Shown in pieces: positions 24,501 through 36,940 of a stretch of DNA of 64,000 bases. Source of the DNA: Sphagnum magellanicum (Eukaryota; Streptophyta; Sphagnopsida; Sphagnales; Sphagnaceae); the NCBI GenBank assembly GCA_021904315.1, contig CM038917.1:1488001-1552000 (forward strand), written 5' to 3'. The notes beneath the pieces are model-generated. The model saw only the letters and a program-made list of their open reading frames with translations. It was not told where the DNA came from and did no database searches. A program made the position numbers and the translations under genes. Every line of letters begins with the position of its first letter. Position 1 is the first letter of the stretch.

Positions 24501-27500
24501 GTGCCTACATTGCAATGCACTGGTGTTTGGTCCTTGCCCTGCCATGTCACAACACCTCATCAGTGGTTGAGTACCATAGTTGAAGTGCAAACTTTGATGT
24601 GCTGTCACAAGAGGAACAGACAAGAAGTTACATGAAAACTTTATTGAGCCCAAAGAGGCAAAGACATCAAGGTTATCAGCCTACATCTTTTTATTTCAGG
24701 TCAATGCTAGTTGGCACAATCAGCTCACTCATTTGGTTAAAACAACATTACCTGGCATCACTTTGCCAAGTGAGTCCTTCACTTTCTTGGACATGGATGA
24801 GACCTTGCAAGAGACCAAAGGACCATTTAGTGAACCATGTACTGCTGGAGTGCTCATTCTTCACACCATAATTTCTTGGTTCATGTTCTGTGTTTCCTTG
24901 GCTCTCTCATTAATGATTTCCTCCTCAACTCTGTTGGTTGTGGTGCTATTCAAGGTCATAATCCACAATCACTTGGCTAACAAGAGAAGAGATTGGCAAA
25001 TAACAATTCCTATTAACCCTCCTGCTGGTATCTAAGGAATGAGAAGTGGAAATTGGAATTGGGGCTAAGAATTAAATGGAAGCAACAGCCCATACAATAT
25101 CAAGAAAGCAGATGGCAGACATGAAAATGAACTTGAGATTTGAAGACAAGTGCTCCTATGTGCAGGAGCATCCATGACTTTATTCAAAACTGTAGATCTC
25201 ACCTGGTGATGTGTTGCTGCAGAAGGTCCTGGTTCCTTTAGCTGTCATCACAAACAATGGAGATCAGTCAGTGGAAATTACTTAATGAGCCCTCAAGTTA
25301 ACACTAGATTTGAAAGCTCCAAATGCATAGTTGCAGGATACTTTTAGCCAAGAGCAAAATGATGTGACCACCAGAACTTGAAAAAAGGAAAAACAATTTG
25401 GAAATATTTAGTTTTTAGTGCTTGGAAATTTCAGCCAACACATTAGGGTTGCGAGGGTACTACAGCTGAGCTGAATCTTTGAGTCTTTCCAGCTGCATTT
25501 GACAGAGCTGTCAGTGGATTAGATTTGATGCCTGGAGCCTGTTTTTGTGGCCATGGCAAAGATGTTGGGATGGAATGCAAGCTGGTTCTTTGCACTTGTT
25601 TTACTGCCCTTGACAAACTGGATGAGGATGCATGAGTGCCATTGATTTCAACCTGTAGTTTTGCTTTAGGGAGAGTAGATGACACCTTGTCTGCATGGAC
25701 AACCGTCCAAAATGTTAGACTGAGTCCCTGTGATAGCACCTAGGCTTCACAGCCCTTCTGATTCCAATATATAAAGCGTTGCAACAACAGGAGAATATGA
25801 ATTTCCCTACACGTGTGATATGACCCACCAGACTATACATGAGGTGAACGGGAATCACCCTTTTTCATGACAAGGCTGTTGGGCACTGACTCAAGGGATG
25901 CGTTTAAATGGCCAGGTGGCCCATCCCAAAGACTGTTCAACTCTGGCATTGACTGGTCCATTGGAGTATCACACGCAATTGCAAAGAGCTCTTCATTGTC
26001 CAGCACACCTGCATAATGGATTATGCATTCCTCAACAATTGCACATATGCATTGCAGCAAACAGTGTACCACCAGCTAAATCTGGACAATCAAACTTGAT
26101 GAACTAATTTAAACCAGCAGTTGGCAAACAAGAAGCAGTTCTCTATAGCATTTTCATATCATAGCAGATGCCAATCATGATTACCATCATCTGTGAAGAA
26201 TGCCTTGTCCCAAGCAAGGGATTTGCGCAATGTAGTCAATCGTCTAGTCCTGTTTCTTCTTAGGACAATGGGCTCATCTTCAACCTTTTCTGGTGAGCCA
26301 ATTTCTTGCCTCTGCTGCCTTGCTTTATCAATGTAGGTGTTGTCCATTGGTGGGCCTTTGCTGACAGATGCCATCCTTAAGATTCCATCATGCATCAAAT
26401 CTGTGCAGGACACATCTCAATGAGGCACATCAAAAGGTCTTGTGTGAAAACTGCACAGCAGGTGAAAACTAAGAACTTCCAAGAAAAAAGTTCAGTTCTC
26501 ATACACATTTGCCCATCAGAGCAGCTCCAAGTGCAAGAAGGTTGCAAAGAAGACATAATCCCCACATATATCTATGAGATTGCAGAGAAAACACCATAAG
26601 AACACTTTAGTGTGTAAGCTCCAGCAAAACCACGATGAACTCAACAAGGACAAGTGCAGTCATGACCTTGTGAGTGTCACTCACCAAGACCAATCAAGAA
26701 CATCACCTTCATCATGAATGGTAGCAACTAGCTGCCTTTACTCCCCACTGACTTCATCAGCTTATTATTGATGGAGATAAGTATATGCTCATAAGTTTGG
26801 CAAAAAAACTTCTGTACAAAAGTCTGCATCCTGAGTCTCTCACATTATGGAAGCAACAGGAAGACTCAGTCACAATGTCACCTAGCACTGAAGAAACTGG
26901 CTAATTGCAATTATCAATAGTATCCTCACTCATTCTACAAAAATCTTGTGACATTCAGCTTCAGTTCATTTCAGATCCCCCCTGTCCAAGCAAGCATATA
27001 AGGCATAGAGGGTAGTGGTTAGGGCCTCCTGCACATAGTCCCCACTCATCAAGTTTCAGGTACAACTCATTGCAATTCTCTTTCTTGTGCACGCTAAAAG
27101 CAAACATTCTGACCTTCATTCTGACAATTTAATGGGAAAATTACAAACTTGGACAAGACTGAGAGACAATGAGTCTGAATTGAGCTGTGCAATGCCAGCA
27201 CCATGGTGCACAAGAAACCCTGAAATAAAGGTCATGAACATGCATGAACATCTAGACTTTTCCCTTTTGAGTCCATTTCTCAGTATCCTGGCTGCCTTCT
27301 TGGGTCTGCCGCTCTCAATACTGTTTGCCCATCCCCAAGGCTTAAAATTGATGAGTACCTACCCTTCGTACATAGGGCTTTCCTTGAAGCGCCATCTTCA
27401 AGAGCATCATAGGTCATATTTGAGCTGCTGATCACATTTGAGTCCAGCACAGACAGAACAGAAATCAAGTCCGATGCAGCAAGCATTTCACCTGGATTTT

Positions 27501-28193
27501 TGGGCATTGCTATGTTCCCTGGATCTTCAACCTCCCCTGTGGTGTCAACAGGTATGGCCCATGTCAATGCAGGCAGATCATGATCTACTACAACATGCAT
27601 GGAGAACTATGAGCAAGCAGCGCCACTAAAATCTCGTGCGTACAAATAGTGGTAGATGAATGCCTCCCCAAACCCTTGGAAATAGGACGCGTCACAAGAG
27701 AGTGTGCCTTATAGTAGGGATACAACGCAATCCTGGAGCCAAAGCTTAATTGAAGCTCCAGTTCCTAGCAGTTATTCTTTTGTTATGCGTGGGCAGTACG
27801 CAATTCACAGAAGTAAGGCATAGTATCCGAAAATTAGGTCTCGAGGAGCATCGAGGGCCGTATCAACCGGTTTTACTTGAAAACTGCGACTGCCTGCACA
27901 TAGCCTGCATGTTCAAAGAGAACAAAGACTGCAAAGACTGCGTGCAATCAAAAGAGAGATCAGACAAGGGGAAACAAAGGCTCACCGGGACAGTTTTGCG
28001 GGTCTCCAAACACTTGCCGTTTCTCAGGCTTGTGACTGACTAGAGACGGAGATGGCGGAGACATGATGCCTAGCAGAAGACTCGGCTCCTCCGCCGCCGC
28101 GTTCTCGTTCCCCGGGTTGTCGTTCCAGGCAATAAGCAAGTTATCATCTTCCTGGTCTATGTCTAACAGAGCCAAAGCCTCCATACTCTCCAT
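21508..28193 (-). CDS. Large Ser/Thr-rich plant protein of unknown function (about 10 exons)
   Basis: Multi-exon model, roughly 1,350 aa. Exons: 27986-28193, 27363-27587, 26185-26400, 25839-26008, 25464-25685, 25203-25241, 24752-24841 (uncertain), 24147-24601, 21667-24025, 21508-21566. Most junctions are GT-AG and in phase. The joint between the exon ending 25203 and that at 24841 is out of phase by one, so an exon border there is wrong or missing. Landmarks are LRKSLAWDKAFFTDDGVLD across the third and fourth exons, KPSGLRKPSPKLGFFD at the end of the eighth exon, and a 786-codon ninth exon of low-complexity Ser/Thr/Asn-rich sequence. From memory the two motifs resemble a conserved plant family without assigned function. 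No catalytic domain, signal peptide or membrane segment is visible. The basic, disordered character suggests a nuclear or cytoskeletal role, which is inference. Confidence 0.72.
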
Positions 28194-28210
28194 GCTCAAA
28201 CCACCTTTCC

Positions 28211-28429
28211 TCAGGCAGGCGTCAGGACTCGTCTGTCCACCACACTACGAAGGTCCTTTGAAAGATTTCTATGCACCATCACATCTGCATACTCTCCCAA
28301 AAACCCGCCAGTTTCCACCAAACCGCCGAATCCATCCTTTCTAACCAAGAGACTCATCAAGTCTCTGAAAAATCCCGGCCCAACATCTCCTCCAGTCTTC
28401 AAATTTCTCCCTCCCGGGGCGGCCTCCAT
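28211..28429 (-). CDS. Possible upstream open reading frame in the leader of the large gene
   Basis: A 72-codon frame begins with ATG at 28427-28429 (MEAAPGGRNLKTGG) and stops 17 nt before the assigned main start at 28193, in another frame. Its composition looks protein-like (GFFRDLMSLLVRKDGFGG). It may be a translation-limiting upstream frame, or an N-terminal exon of the main gene if the leader is spliced differently. No homology was recognised. Confidence 0.35.
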   Translation of the reverse strand: MEAAPGGRNLKTGGDVGPGFFRDLMSLLVRKDGFGGLVETGGFLGEYADVMVHRNLSKDLRSVVDRRVLTPA

Positions 28430-28620
28430 CCATCGCCGAAAATGTCCACAAATCGCATTCTATTTCCCCTTGCAACGATGCGGAACACCTTCAAACTTCA
28501 AAAATGCAAATGAGAGGAGAAAAGAAGAGAAGAAACACGTGAGAATGGTATTTATTATTTGCATGGCAGATTACCGATCTCTTCTTCTAAGTTACGCGCG
28601 TGATGTTCAGCGCTGCGAGC

Positions 28621-28664
28621 AACCAACCAACCAACCAACGAATGAACCAACCAACCAACCAACG
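28621..28664. repeat. AACC tetranucleotide microsatellite
   Basis: Repeats of AACC are interrupted by AACGAATG and end in AACGAA. The array lies in the putative promoter of the large minus-strand gene. Confidence 0.9.
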
Positions 28665-28706
28665 AAGGCCTCGAGGAGCGCTAACCTCAAAATCTCCGCC
28701 GCGGCT

Positions 28707-28832
28707 ACAATTATATCTCTATTATTTTAACTACGTGCATTGAATTGAATTGAAATGGATTTGAATTCGATGAGAATTTGGATTGTCTAGAATTGAATTG
28801 AAAGGGAATTATTGGTGGCCTTTGGTTTTTTT

Positions 28833-28869
<37 letters not shown>

Positions 28870-29430
28870 GATAGGTTAGGATATAACTTATGACATTATG
28901 TATGTTTTTTTCCTTAAAAAAAACAACCGCTATAACAAGAAAACTCAGCAAACATTTTCAAGGAGTTTTTCTTTAGGGCAAAGCCTCTGGGATTATTAGG
29001 GTGAGGGCATTTGCAAATCAGGGATCTAGGATGGCAAGGTGGTAGCTAAGTTCAAACTTGCATTTTGCAAATTTCCCCCCCAGCCATGAGTTTTGTGGTG
29101 CCAACAATTATATCTCAACTATTTTAGTTGCATGTATTGAATTGAATTGAATTGAATTGGATTTGAATTTGGATTGAATTGAATTGAAAGGAAATGGGTG
29201 ACCCTTTTTTTTGGTAGGTAGTGTGTAGGGTTTTTCCTCAACAAAATAACCGCTATAACAAAAAAGCTCAACAAACATTTTCAAGGGTTTTTTCTTTAGG
29301 GCAAAGCCTCAAGGAACCACCAGGGTGGGCATTCCCCAAATCAGGGGTCTAGGATGAGGAGGTAGCTGAGTCCAGCCCCACATTTTGGTCATGCCCCCCA
29401 CCCTGGGGCTTTACCCTGCACTTTGGCTCA
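28707..29430. repeat. Direct tandem duplication of about 397 bp, with a 34-G run
   Basis: 'ttatatctc' at 28711 and again at 29108 starts two collinear copies. Both contain AATTGAATTGAA runs, 'aaccgctataacaa', 'caacaaacattttcaagg' or its variant, 'ctttagggcaaagcctc' and 'tctaggatg'. Copy 1 carries an uninterrupted G run at 28835-28868; copy 2 has none. The copies differ by many substitutions. Confidence 0.8.
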
Positions 29431-30083
29431 ACAAAGTTCATGCTAGATGTGTAGCTTCCACACCATAATCTGTAATAGTTCTTGTGCTCTTCATAATAAA
29501 AAATGATTCTTTTTCAATTTTGTGTTGTAGCTAAAGTGGTGATCCATCCATAAGAGAATGTAGTCAAATTTAGTTATGAACCAAACATGAAAATTTAAAA
29601 AAAATGTAAGGATCATTTTGTATCTATGGCTGCATAGTGGAACCTACCATCAGAATATAACAGTTTTAAAAACAATTCTCAAAATTTGACAAATCTAGTT
29701 CATTTCTTTCATGAAAAATGTTTTGTATAGATCAAGATCAGATTTTTTCCAGGTCAAAATTTGACCAAATTTTTGCCAAAAATAAAATCACTACACAAAA
29801 ACCCCAAGTACTTTTGCAATTACCAACAATATTTGTGGTGGAGGAGGGGGGAGGAGGGGAGGGGATGGGATACATGTTATTTTAGAACATGAAAAGATGA
29901 TCCATTGAAAATAATTTAACACGACAAGTAGTTAAAAGAAACACATAACAATGATTGTAAATTGCTTGAATTTAATGGTTCAAGAATGTCATTTTGAAAC
30001 AAACATGTTCAAAGCAACAAGAATGCAACTGATCTAAGCCACACCCAGAAAAACACTCCAGTTCCCCCTATCCTTTTCAATCC
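29431..30083. other. Gene-free DNA with relatives of the TTTGGCTA repeat
   Basis: Sequence near 29530-29700 weakly resembles the family at 430-1170. There is a G-rich run near 29840-29870. No gene was seen. Confidence 0.35.
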
Positions 30084-30086
30084 TAA

Positions 30087-30452
30087 GAGCATCTACACAG
30101 GTGCTCGGTATGTCACTCTCGATAATAAAATTAAATGTCTAAGTTTAGCTGCTTTTATTTGGCTCCCCACCAATAAAACTGTAACTGGAACTGCATATAT
30201 GTGGGAACTACTACTAGCAAACCACCTGGACCAATCATTATGATCAACCAATCAGAAATACTGAGCTACAGTCAGGTGCCATTTATTACACTCTTTTTTG
30301 GAGGTGCACTGTGTTGCGCCTTTACCAGCCACGGCAAGCTGCACGAATTTGGTGCAGAAAAACCAATTTCCTGAGCTAAACCGGCACATTTTGACTTTTC
30401 ACAATAAATTTTATTGTCTGGAGTCACATACTGAGCACCGGTGGAGATGCTC
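30087..30452. mobile_element. 366-bp MITE with TAA target-site duplication
   Basis: The left end reads GAGCATCTACACAGGTGCTC and the complement of the right end reads GAGCATCTCCACCGGTGCTC. The match continues through GTATGT and AATAAAATT, giving terminal inverted repeats of at least 30 bp with about four mismatches. TAA flanks both sides (30084-30086 and 30453-30455). A 3-bp TAA duplication and the small non-coding body fit a Tourist-like (PIF/Harbinger) miniature element. No transposase frame lies inside. Confidence 0.85.
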
Positions 30453-30455
30453 TAA

Positions 30456-33119
30456 GGAACCACAAAATTATCCTCACAAAACCATTTCATTTGGGAACAA
30501 ACATGTCCAAAGAAACAAGAAAACAAGCAATCTAAGCAAATAGAAACCAAAAATATATCATTTTTTAATCCTCTATTATCTTAACAAACTCATGCTTTTT
30601 ATTGTTTCTTCTAAGACAATGGAACTATGGTTTCAATTTCTAAATATCCACAACGAATTATAAGATGATTAGGAAAAAAAAATTCAATACAAATGTGAAA
30701 AAAAAAAATCATGGTCATTCACAAACCCAACAAACTTTCTTCCAAGACAACTTGAGTTCATAATATAACATTAAATGTAATACCTTATTTTCAGGACAGA
30801 GCCGCTTGTTGACTCTCTATCTATCATCTTTTTAAAATTAATTATAATAGGTGGCATCATCTCCAAAAGTAGTGAAGATAGTAGATAAAAGTACTATTGG
30901 TAACTGGTTGCCCTACTAACTAAACCAAGTATTAGTTACAAAAAATAAAAGTTTATTCTTGTTCAAATTCATTGAAAACTTCTCCATTTCATCAACTCCA
31001 TACAATCGGTCTGGGCCTATGGTGGGTATGGGCCAATGTAACCACTAACCTACATACTTACGTGTTCATAGAATTGTGTCTACCTCAATAATTCCCACTC
31101 ACAAGCTACAATTTGGCTCAAGACTAGTGCCCCAACTAATTATGATGAAGGAAGAGAGAATCTAGGAACTTTAAGACCCCTAAATCTTCATGATTCCTTC
31201 AAGTTCACCTACATGTTTATACTAACCATTTCAAGGTCAGTGTTCATTAGAGCACCATAAGATATGCAAATCATGTTATGCTGTGCTTAGAAATAATCAC
31301 AATGTTCGAAAGGCTTATTGATAAAATTGTCACCTTTATGTTGTGCCCATTGACAAATATGACTAATGTTTAAAGTAGACTTGAATAAAAAGGGATAGGA
31401 AGACATTGTACCCACAACTAATGTTAAACAAAAACATTTGAGATAATTAATTTTTTTAACAAAAAGGGTTCAGTAGCCCCATTTAAAATTTTCTAAAATT
31501 TTGACAATCAATATCAAAATATTTTCAAAACATAAAATTGATAGAACAATGGTAAGGAAAAAAAATTTAATCAAAAGGTCATGAATTACAAAAAAATTTG
31601 TTAATTTGTCTTTTCATGTTATCCATGTCACTAGAATTGAAGTGAAAGTTGACTTTCAAAAACAATTATAAACAATTCAAGGCTCCCATGCTTATAACAA
31701 TTTGATGACCACATAAAGCAGTATTGTTGTAGAGTTAGTAAACACAAGCTTAAGCCACAAAACCCTTTTTTTTTTTTTTGTATGTCATTTACACTAACAT
31801 TATACCCATTGCCTAAATATAAACATGGCTAAAAAATGAAACAAGCTTTAAAAATGAAACTTTACATGTGCACAATTGCAATAGGTTGTGAAGAAATCAT
31901 TTTAGATTTGCACCAAAAAAAATAATCTAACCCATAAGGGCCATCCAAAATATTTACTAATTCATTTTAATTCGCAAAAAAGGAAACCCATTAAGAACGT
32001 CAAAATTCCCTATTTGAAAAGTTCATGTGGAAAATAAATTAGGTTTTGGGAATAGGTTAAAAGGTAGGGCTTATACACATCCATTCTTGTGAAAAAATCA
32101 TGTAAGATTTTGCACAAGAGGATGATATGTGACCCATAAGGGCCAATTCGAATAGTTATTTATAATATTTATTAGTTCATTTTCTTTACTATAGAGAACC
32201 CATTAAAAATCTCAAAATTCCCCTAATTGCAAAAATTGGTGCCCAAAATTAGGGTTTGAAGATAGGTAAAACAAAAGGGACTTTACACACGTGCACACCG
32301 CAATGATTAAAATCTGACCCATAAAGGGCCAGTGTTTTATTTGAAACAATTTTTGTGGTTTTCTCCACTGAAAAAAAATTAGGAAATTTTTTTAAAAATT
32401 TAATGTAAAGTGGATAAAATTAACTAATTTTTGGGAAAAATCCGCCAATTTTTTGATATTAAAAATTTGAATAAAATCCTTGGTATTCTATAAAAACCAT
32501 CCCCAAAAAACTATTTTATCTGTAATTTTTATTGTACAATTGTTGTTTTTTTGCAAGCCTTATCAACCATTTTTGCCTCTAGTTTTTTCTTGCAAAATGT
32601 TTATTCAAGGCTCATAATTACTTCTTTTCAAAACAATCAAAACATCTAGGTTTGTTGCTTGTAATATTTTTCCCCACACAATTAAACATTTGCAGAAGGT
32701 GTTTTCTTTTTCGAAAATTGGGTGTGGTGAGCAACCACCCTTAATATCTCGAACAAGGTTGGTTTTATTTTGTTTTAATGTTGTGTGCAAGGTTTTTTTT
32801 TTCTTTTTTGGTTATCAAAGGATATGCGTGATCCACAACATAAGTTTATAGACCTTCAATTTTTTTACAGAATCAACATTCATGGGTCTAAACATTTGAA
32901 ATGAAAACCCCAAGCCTTAGTCATGAACCTTTGTAATAGCCTTGAGTTGCAATGCATCTAAAATGGACAAAAAAGACGCCCCATCCACCAACATACTCTA
33001 GACATATGCCATCATGTCTATCTGAATTGGCATGTTTCCCATCTTTTTTTTTTAAAAATTGTTGCATGTGAAAAATTGAAAAAGTATAATAATTTTTGTC
33101 TATAAGAAAAGAAGATAGA
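30456..33119. other. Long AT-rich gene-free interval
   Basis: Low-complexity AT-rich sequence. Two loosely similar stretches with 'acccataagggcc' occur near 31930 and 32130 (and 32315), suggesting old local duplication. No gene was seen. Confidence 0.4.
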
Positions 33120-33600
33120 CCAAAAACATTCAATAAAACAACAATAGATGTAGATGACACACACCTTGGTATTTGAAGAGAAGTTGCAAAACAATTGTAA
33201 GGAAGAAAGAAAACATGTACCAAAAAGTTCCATAGTGCAAAAAGCGAAGAATACCATAAGCTTGATAAAACGACAACAAATGTAAATGACACACACTTTG
33301 GTGTGTCGAGATGTCACAAATAATTACAAATAAGAAAAGAAGAGATTATACCAAACAACTGTAAATTGCAAGAGGGGAAAACGTACTTGTAAAACCATAG
33401 AACATGTAGATTACATGTGTCTTGGTATTTGCAAAAAAGTTGCAAGACATTGCAAGGAAAAAGAGAAGACATACAAACCATTGTAATATATTGCATGAAG
33501 AGAGGACATAAATAGAGGACATAGTAAAAACATCTACTAAAATAGTAACATATGTGATGAGACACACCTTGACATTTCAAGGGAATTTGTGAAAAATCCG
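33120..33600. repeat. Degenerate tandem array, unit about 125-147 bp
   Basis: The anchor 'acaccttggtatttg' or its variants falls near 33161, 33293, 33417 and 33564. Each is followed by 'aagttgcaa' or a related form and 'aagaagac'-type sequence. There are three to four copies with indels. The minus-strand open frames over this array repeat the same peptide pattern and are not taken as genes. Confidence 0.65.
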
Positions 33601-35730
33601 GAAGGGAAAGAGATTAAGATTTGGCTTTTAGATGAGTTGAAGACTAGCCTAATTAAGATTTTCTTTTCTTGCTACAAACTTGGGTATATAGAGTATTGTT
33701 GACACTATTGTATTCTTTGTGCATAAGTAAAAAAGTAGAGTGCAAGGATATGAAAGAATTTTTGGGCCAAACAAAATTGTTGAAAAATGAAAAGTTGTGA
33801 AACATGGAAACCCAAAACAAAAAACAAAACTACCATAGTGTGCAGTGTTCATCTTCACCAAGGTTTGTATTTTATTTGAACAATTTCCAAACAAAAACTA
33901 AAAAAAGGTTTACAAAAAAAAGAAAAAAAAAAAGAGAAGGAAACAAGTGTTGGTGGATGGACAAAACAAGTTTATATCCATGCTTAAACCAAGTGGGCAT
34001 CAATTAAAAACCCAAGGCACACTGCATGCTAGTAGCCTAGCATTTTCGTGACCTCACCTCATCTTTTTCATAGGTAGCCTATTCTTGTGCTTAGGCAACC
34101 TAGGCTTTTGTGACCTCAAGACATGAGTGCAAAGCAGAACAGTTTTTGTATTATGTACCTGCCTTTTGCCAATGAGCTTGACTTGGGAGTGCCTCCATTC
34201 TAGTTCTAGCTACACTCCTTAAATTTGATGGTGCCTAAGCAACTTTTCTTTTTGTTTGGGTGAATTTTTATCACTTTTCAAATTGTTTATCACTTCTTAA
34301 TTTAAATTCTTCTTACATTTATTTTTTGGGAATTATTTAACATTGAATGTCAAACTTGAGAAATATAGTGCGTGAATATCGTAAAATCTTATTTAAAGTT
34401 AAGGATATTTACAAATTTAAAATTATAAACATACTTTAGGATGGAATGAAGGAAAATATATGTTTTGATTGGGTTTTTCAATATCATGGCCTTTTCGAAT
34501 ATATCATTTCTAATCATGAACCCCAATTTACAATCAAGTTTTGAAACAAGTTTTTTGAATTATTAAATGTGAAGGTGAAATTATCATCAACTTCAACCCC
34601 TAAACGGATGGACAAATAAAGTGAGTCAATCAAGTTTTGATTAAATGTTTATGTTGTACAATCAATTATCATCAAGACAATTGGTTGAACCTTTTGTTCA
34701 TAGAAAAGTTTGTTTAGAACAACGAAATTTGTTTTTCAACATAGCAAACACCTTTTTTGCACAAATCATGGTTGTTAAAGGACGGTAGTTACTATCGTTA
34801 AATGATAATACCATCAAATGGAAAAATGAATGCAAGAAAATTCTAGAATGAAAGTGTTCCATGACAATAATATTGTTAATGTAGTGAATTACCTTCATAA
34901 GGTAAAATAACCATAAAATAATTATGGGTAAGAATCTTAATTTTAAAAACTTGTTAATGTAAATAATTTCTTAGTATTGTTGAGTTAGAAGGGTATTTTA
35001 GTTAGTTTAATTATTAATGGTAAATATTCATTTATCATCTTTTATTTATTAAAAATGAAGTTATCTAGGTTAATTAGTTTAAATAGAAAGTGGATAAGGG
35101 ATGAATGGTTTCCCTTAATTAGGATTTGTGGAAAAGATTATGATAAGATGATGAAATTTAATAGAATAAAAAAACCCATGTTTGGTAAAGAACCATTTTT
35201 GGTTCTTTATTAATTCTTAGGCTCATTCCATTCTCCCATTCTGGTTTTTCATTATATTATTCATTTTTCATTCTACCATTGTGTGTGTGATTCTAAAAAA
35301 ATTAGCATGTGTGAAGTGAAAGAAGGTTGTACTTCTATGAAAAAGAAATACAAACAATGGATTGTGGTTGAAAGTTAACTTATGATATGTTTATTAGTGT
35401 GTTTTTCCTTGATTTTTTAGATGTGATGATAGTAGCTTCTTTTTAGTTGACATAGAATACCACTTTCTTTAATTTGATTTTTTAATTTTATAATAATTAA
35501 AAATATTCTTTGTACTATCTCGGATATTAGGAAAATAGGTTTATTACAAGACAATAGTTACTTTTGAAACACAATAATTAAAAATGTTTATTAATTTTTT
35601 AAACTATAAAAGGTAGACAACAAATATAAAAAGTCTACATGAAAATGTGGGTCTTTTTAAATATGCAATGTGTCATGGATGTCAATGCCATGGAGTTCAT
35701 TCATTTGAATGTTCATCCATGTATCTAACT
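33601..35730. other. AT-rich gene-free interval
   Basis: Nothing beyond short random open frames was seen. Confidence 0.35.
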
Positions 35731-35734
35731 TTAG

Positions 35735-36080
35735 TTTAGTTTTAGTTCACTTTTAATTAAATTACATTTAAGTTTTAGTTCATTTCCATTTGACCCATAA
35801 TTCACTTCTAGTTTATTCTTAATTCACTATAGTTAAATCTTAGTTAGGTTCTAATTAAATTTGAATTAATTCCAGTTAACTCCTAATCAACTTCAAGTTA
35901 ACTCCTAGTTAATTCATAGTTAACTTTCAATTAAATCATAATTAATTCATAATTAAATTTTAGTTAACTTTTAGGTAACTCTTAGTTAAGTCTTAATTAA
36001 CTCTAGTTACTTCCTACTTGATTTTTAATTAAGTCCCAATTAACTTTCAGCTAACTCATAGTTAACTTTCAATTAAGAAG
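35735..36080. repeat. Short-period TTAACT/AGTTAA-rich array
   Basis: About 30 degenerate repeats of a 10-12 bp unit such as 'ctagttaact' or 'taattaactc', rich in the palindromic cores TTAA and GTTAAC. The array is an old satellite-like expansion. Confidence 0.75.
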
Positions 36081-36940
36081 GTTTTCAAAAAGCTTCTTTA
36101 TTTGATGCACACATAGAAGCTTCCTTGGAAGCTTCGTTGAATTAGGTCCCCAAAGGGATATAAATATATGTAGGACCCCTCATTTCCTTCAATATGTTCA
36201 ACATTAGTTTCAAACACTATCTTGCACCATAGCCTTGTCAAGTTCTTTTCATGTTCATGTTTGTATATATTAGCATAATAAAAATATGTTTTCATGTTTG
36301 TTTTGCACATTTTGCATTCTTGTTTTTAAATCGCATAATCTTGTGTTGTTCCTTGTTTGAAAATTGGACTTAGACTTTTCTTTTAGCCTTTGTTCTTGTG
36401 GTTTTTCATGTCCTTGACACAAAGGATATAGTTACAACATGATGATGGGCAAATATAAAGTAGTACCTACCTTTAAATTTTTTTTGTTGGAACCTTACCA
36501 TGCATTTACCTTCCAGGATAAATTCATGAACCACCTTCACAAGTGTGAACATTGATGATGAACAAAAATATGAAATGGATGATGTTTTCAACTCAAAAAT
36601 ATCAAATCATCAACTTCAATACCTCATTCATTGATGTGGATATGATTTGAGTGAACACATTTGGGAACTGGTTAAACACCTATCAAATGTCATGAAAAAA
36701 ATGAAAAAATTTAATCAACATTTGCAAACAAGTTCAAGGTCATCGTTTTTCATGCAACTCGTTACTAAAAGGGGAGGTGATGTCACAAATGTCACTTTCA
36801 CATGATGAATTAAGTTTATTCATATGGATGTTCATCCATAATTCGTAGTTAACCTTTAGTTCACTATTATTTGGATTTCTATCATTTCCCCATATATATG
36901 AAATTTTGTAGCCCAAAATTGTATCCAATTGTTATTTTAA
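36081..36940. other. AT-rich gene-free interval
   Basis: No gene or defined repeat could be supported. Confidence 0.3.

Larger units (their letters stand above)
28194..28706 (-). promoter_or_regulatory. GC-richer leader and promoter of the large gene
   Basis: This region is clearly less AT-rich than the DNA to its right and includes pyrimidine-rich runs, consistent with a leader and core promoter on the minus strand. It contains the AACC microsatellite at 28621-28664. No precise start site can be given. Confidence 0.4.

Noticed and set aside
32921-33580. Cys/Phe-rich minus-strand frames of 88-123 codons
   Set aside because: They are translations of the degenerate array in AT-rich DNA with no consistent start or domain.
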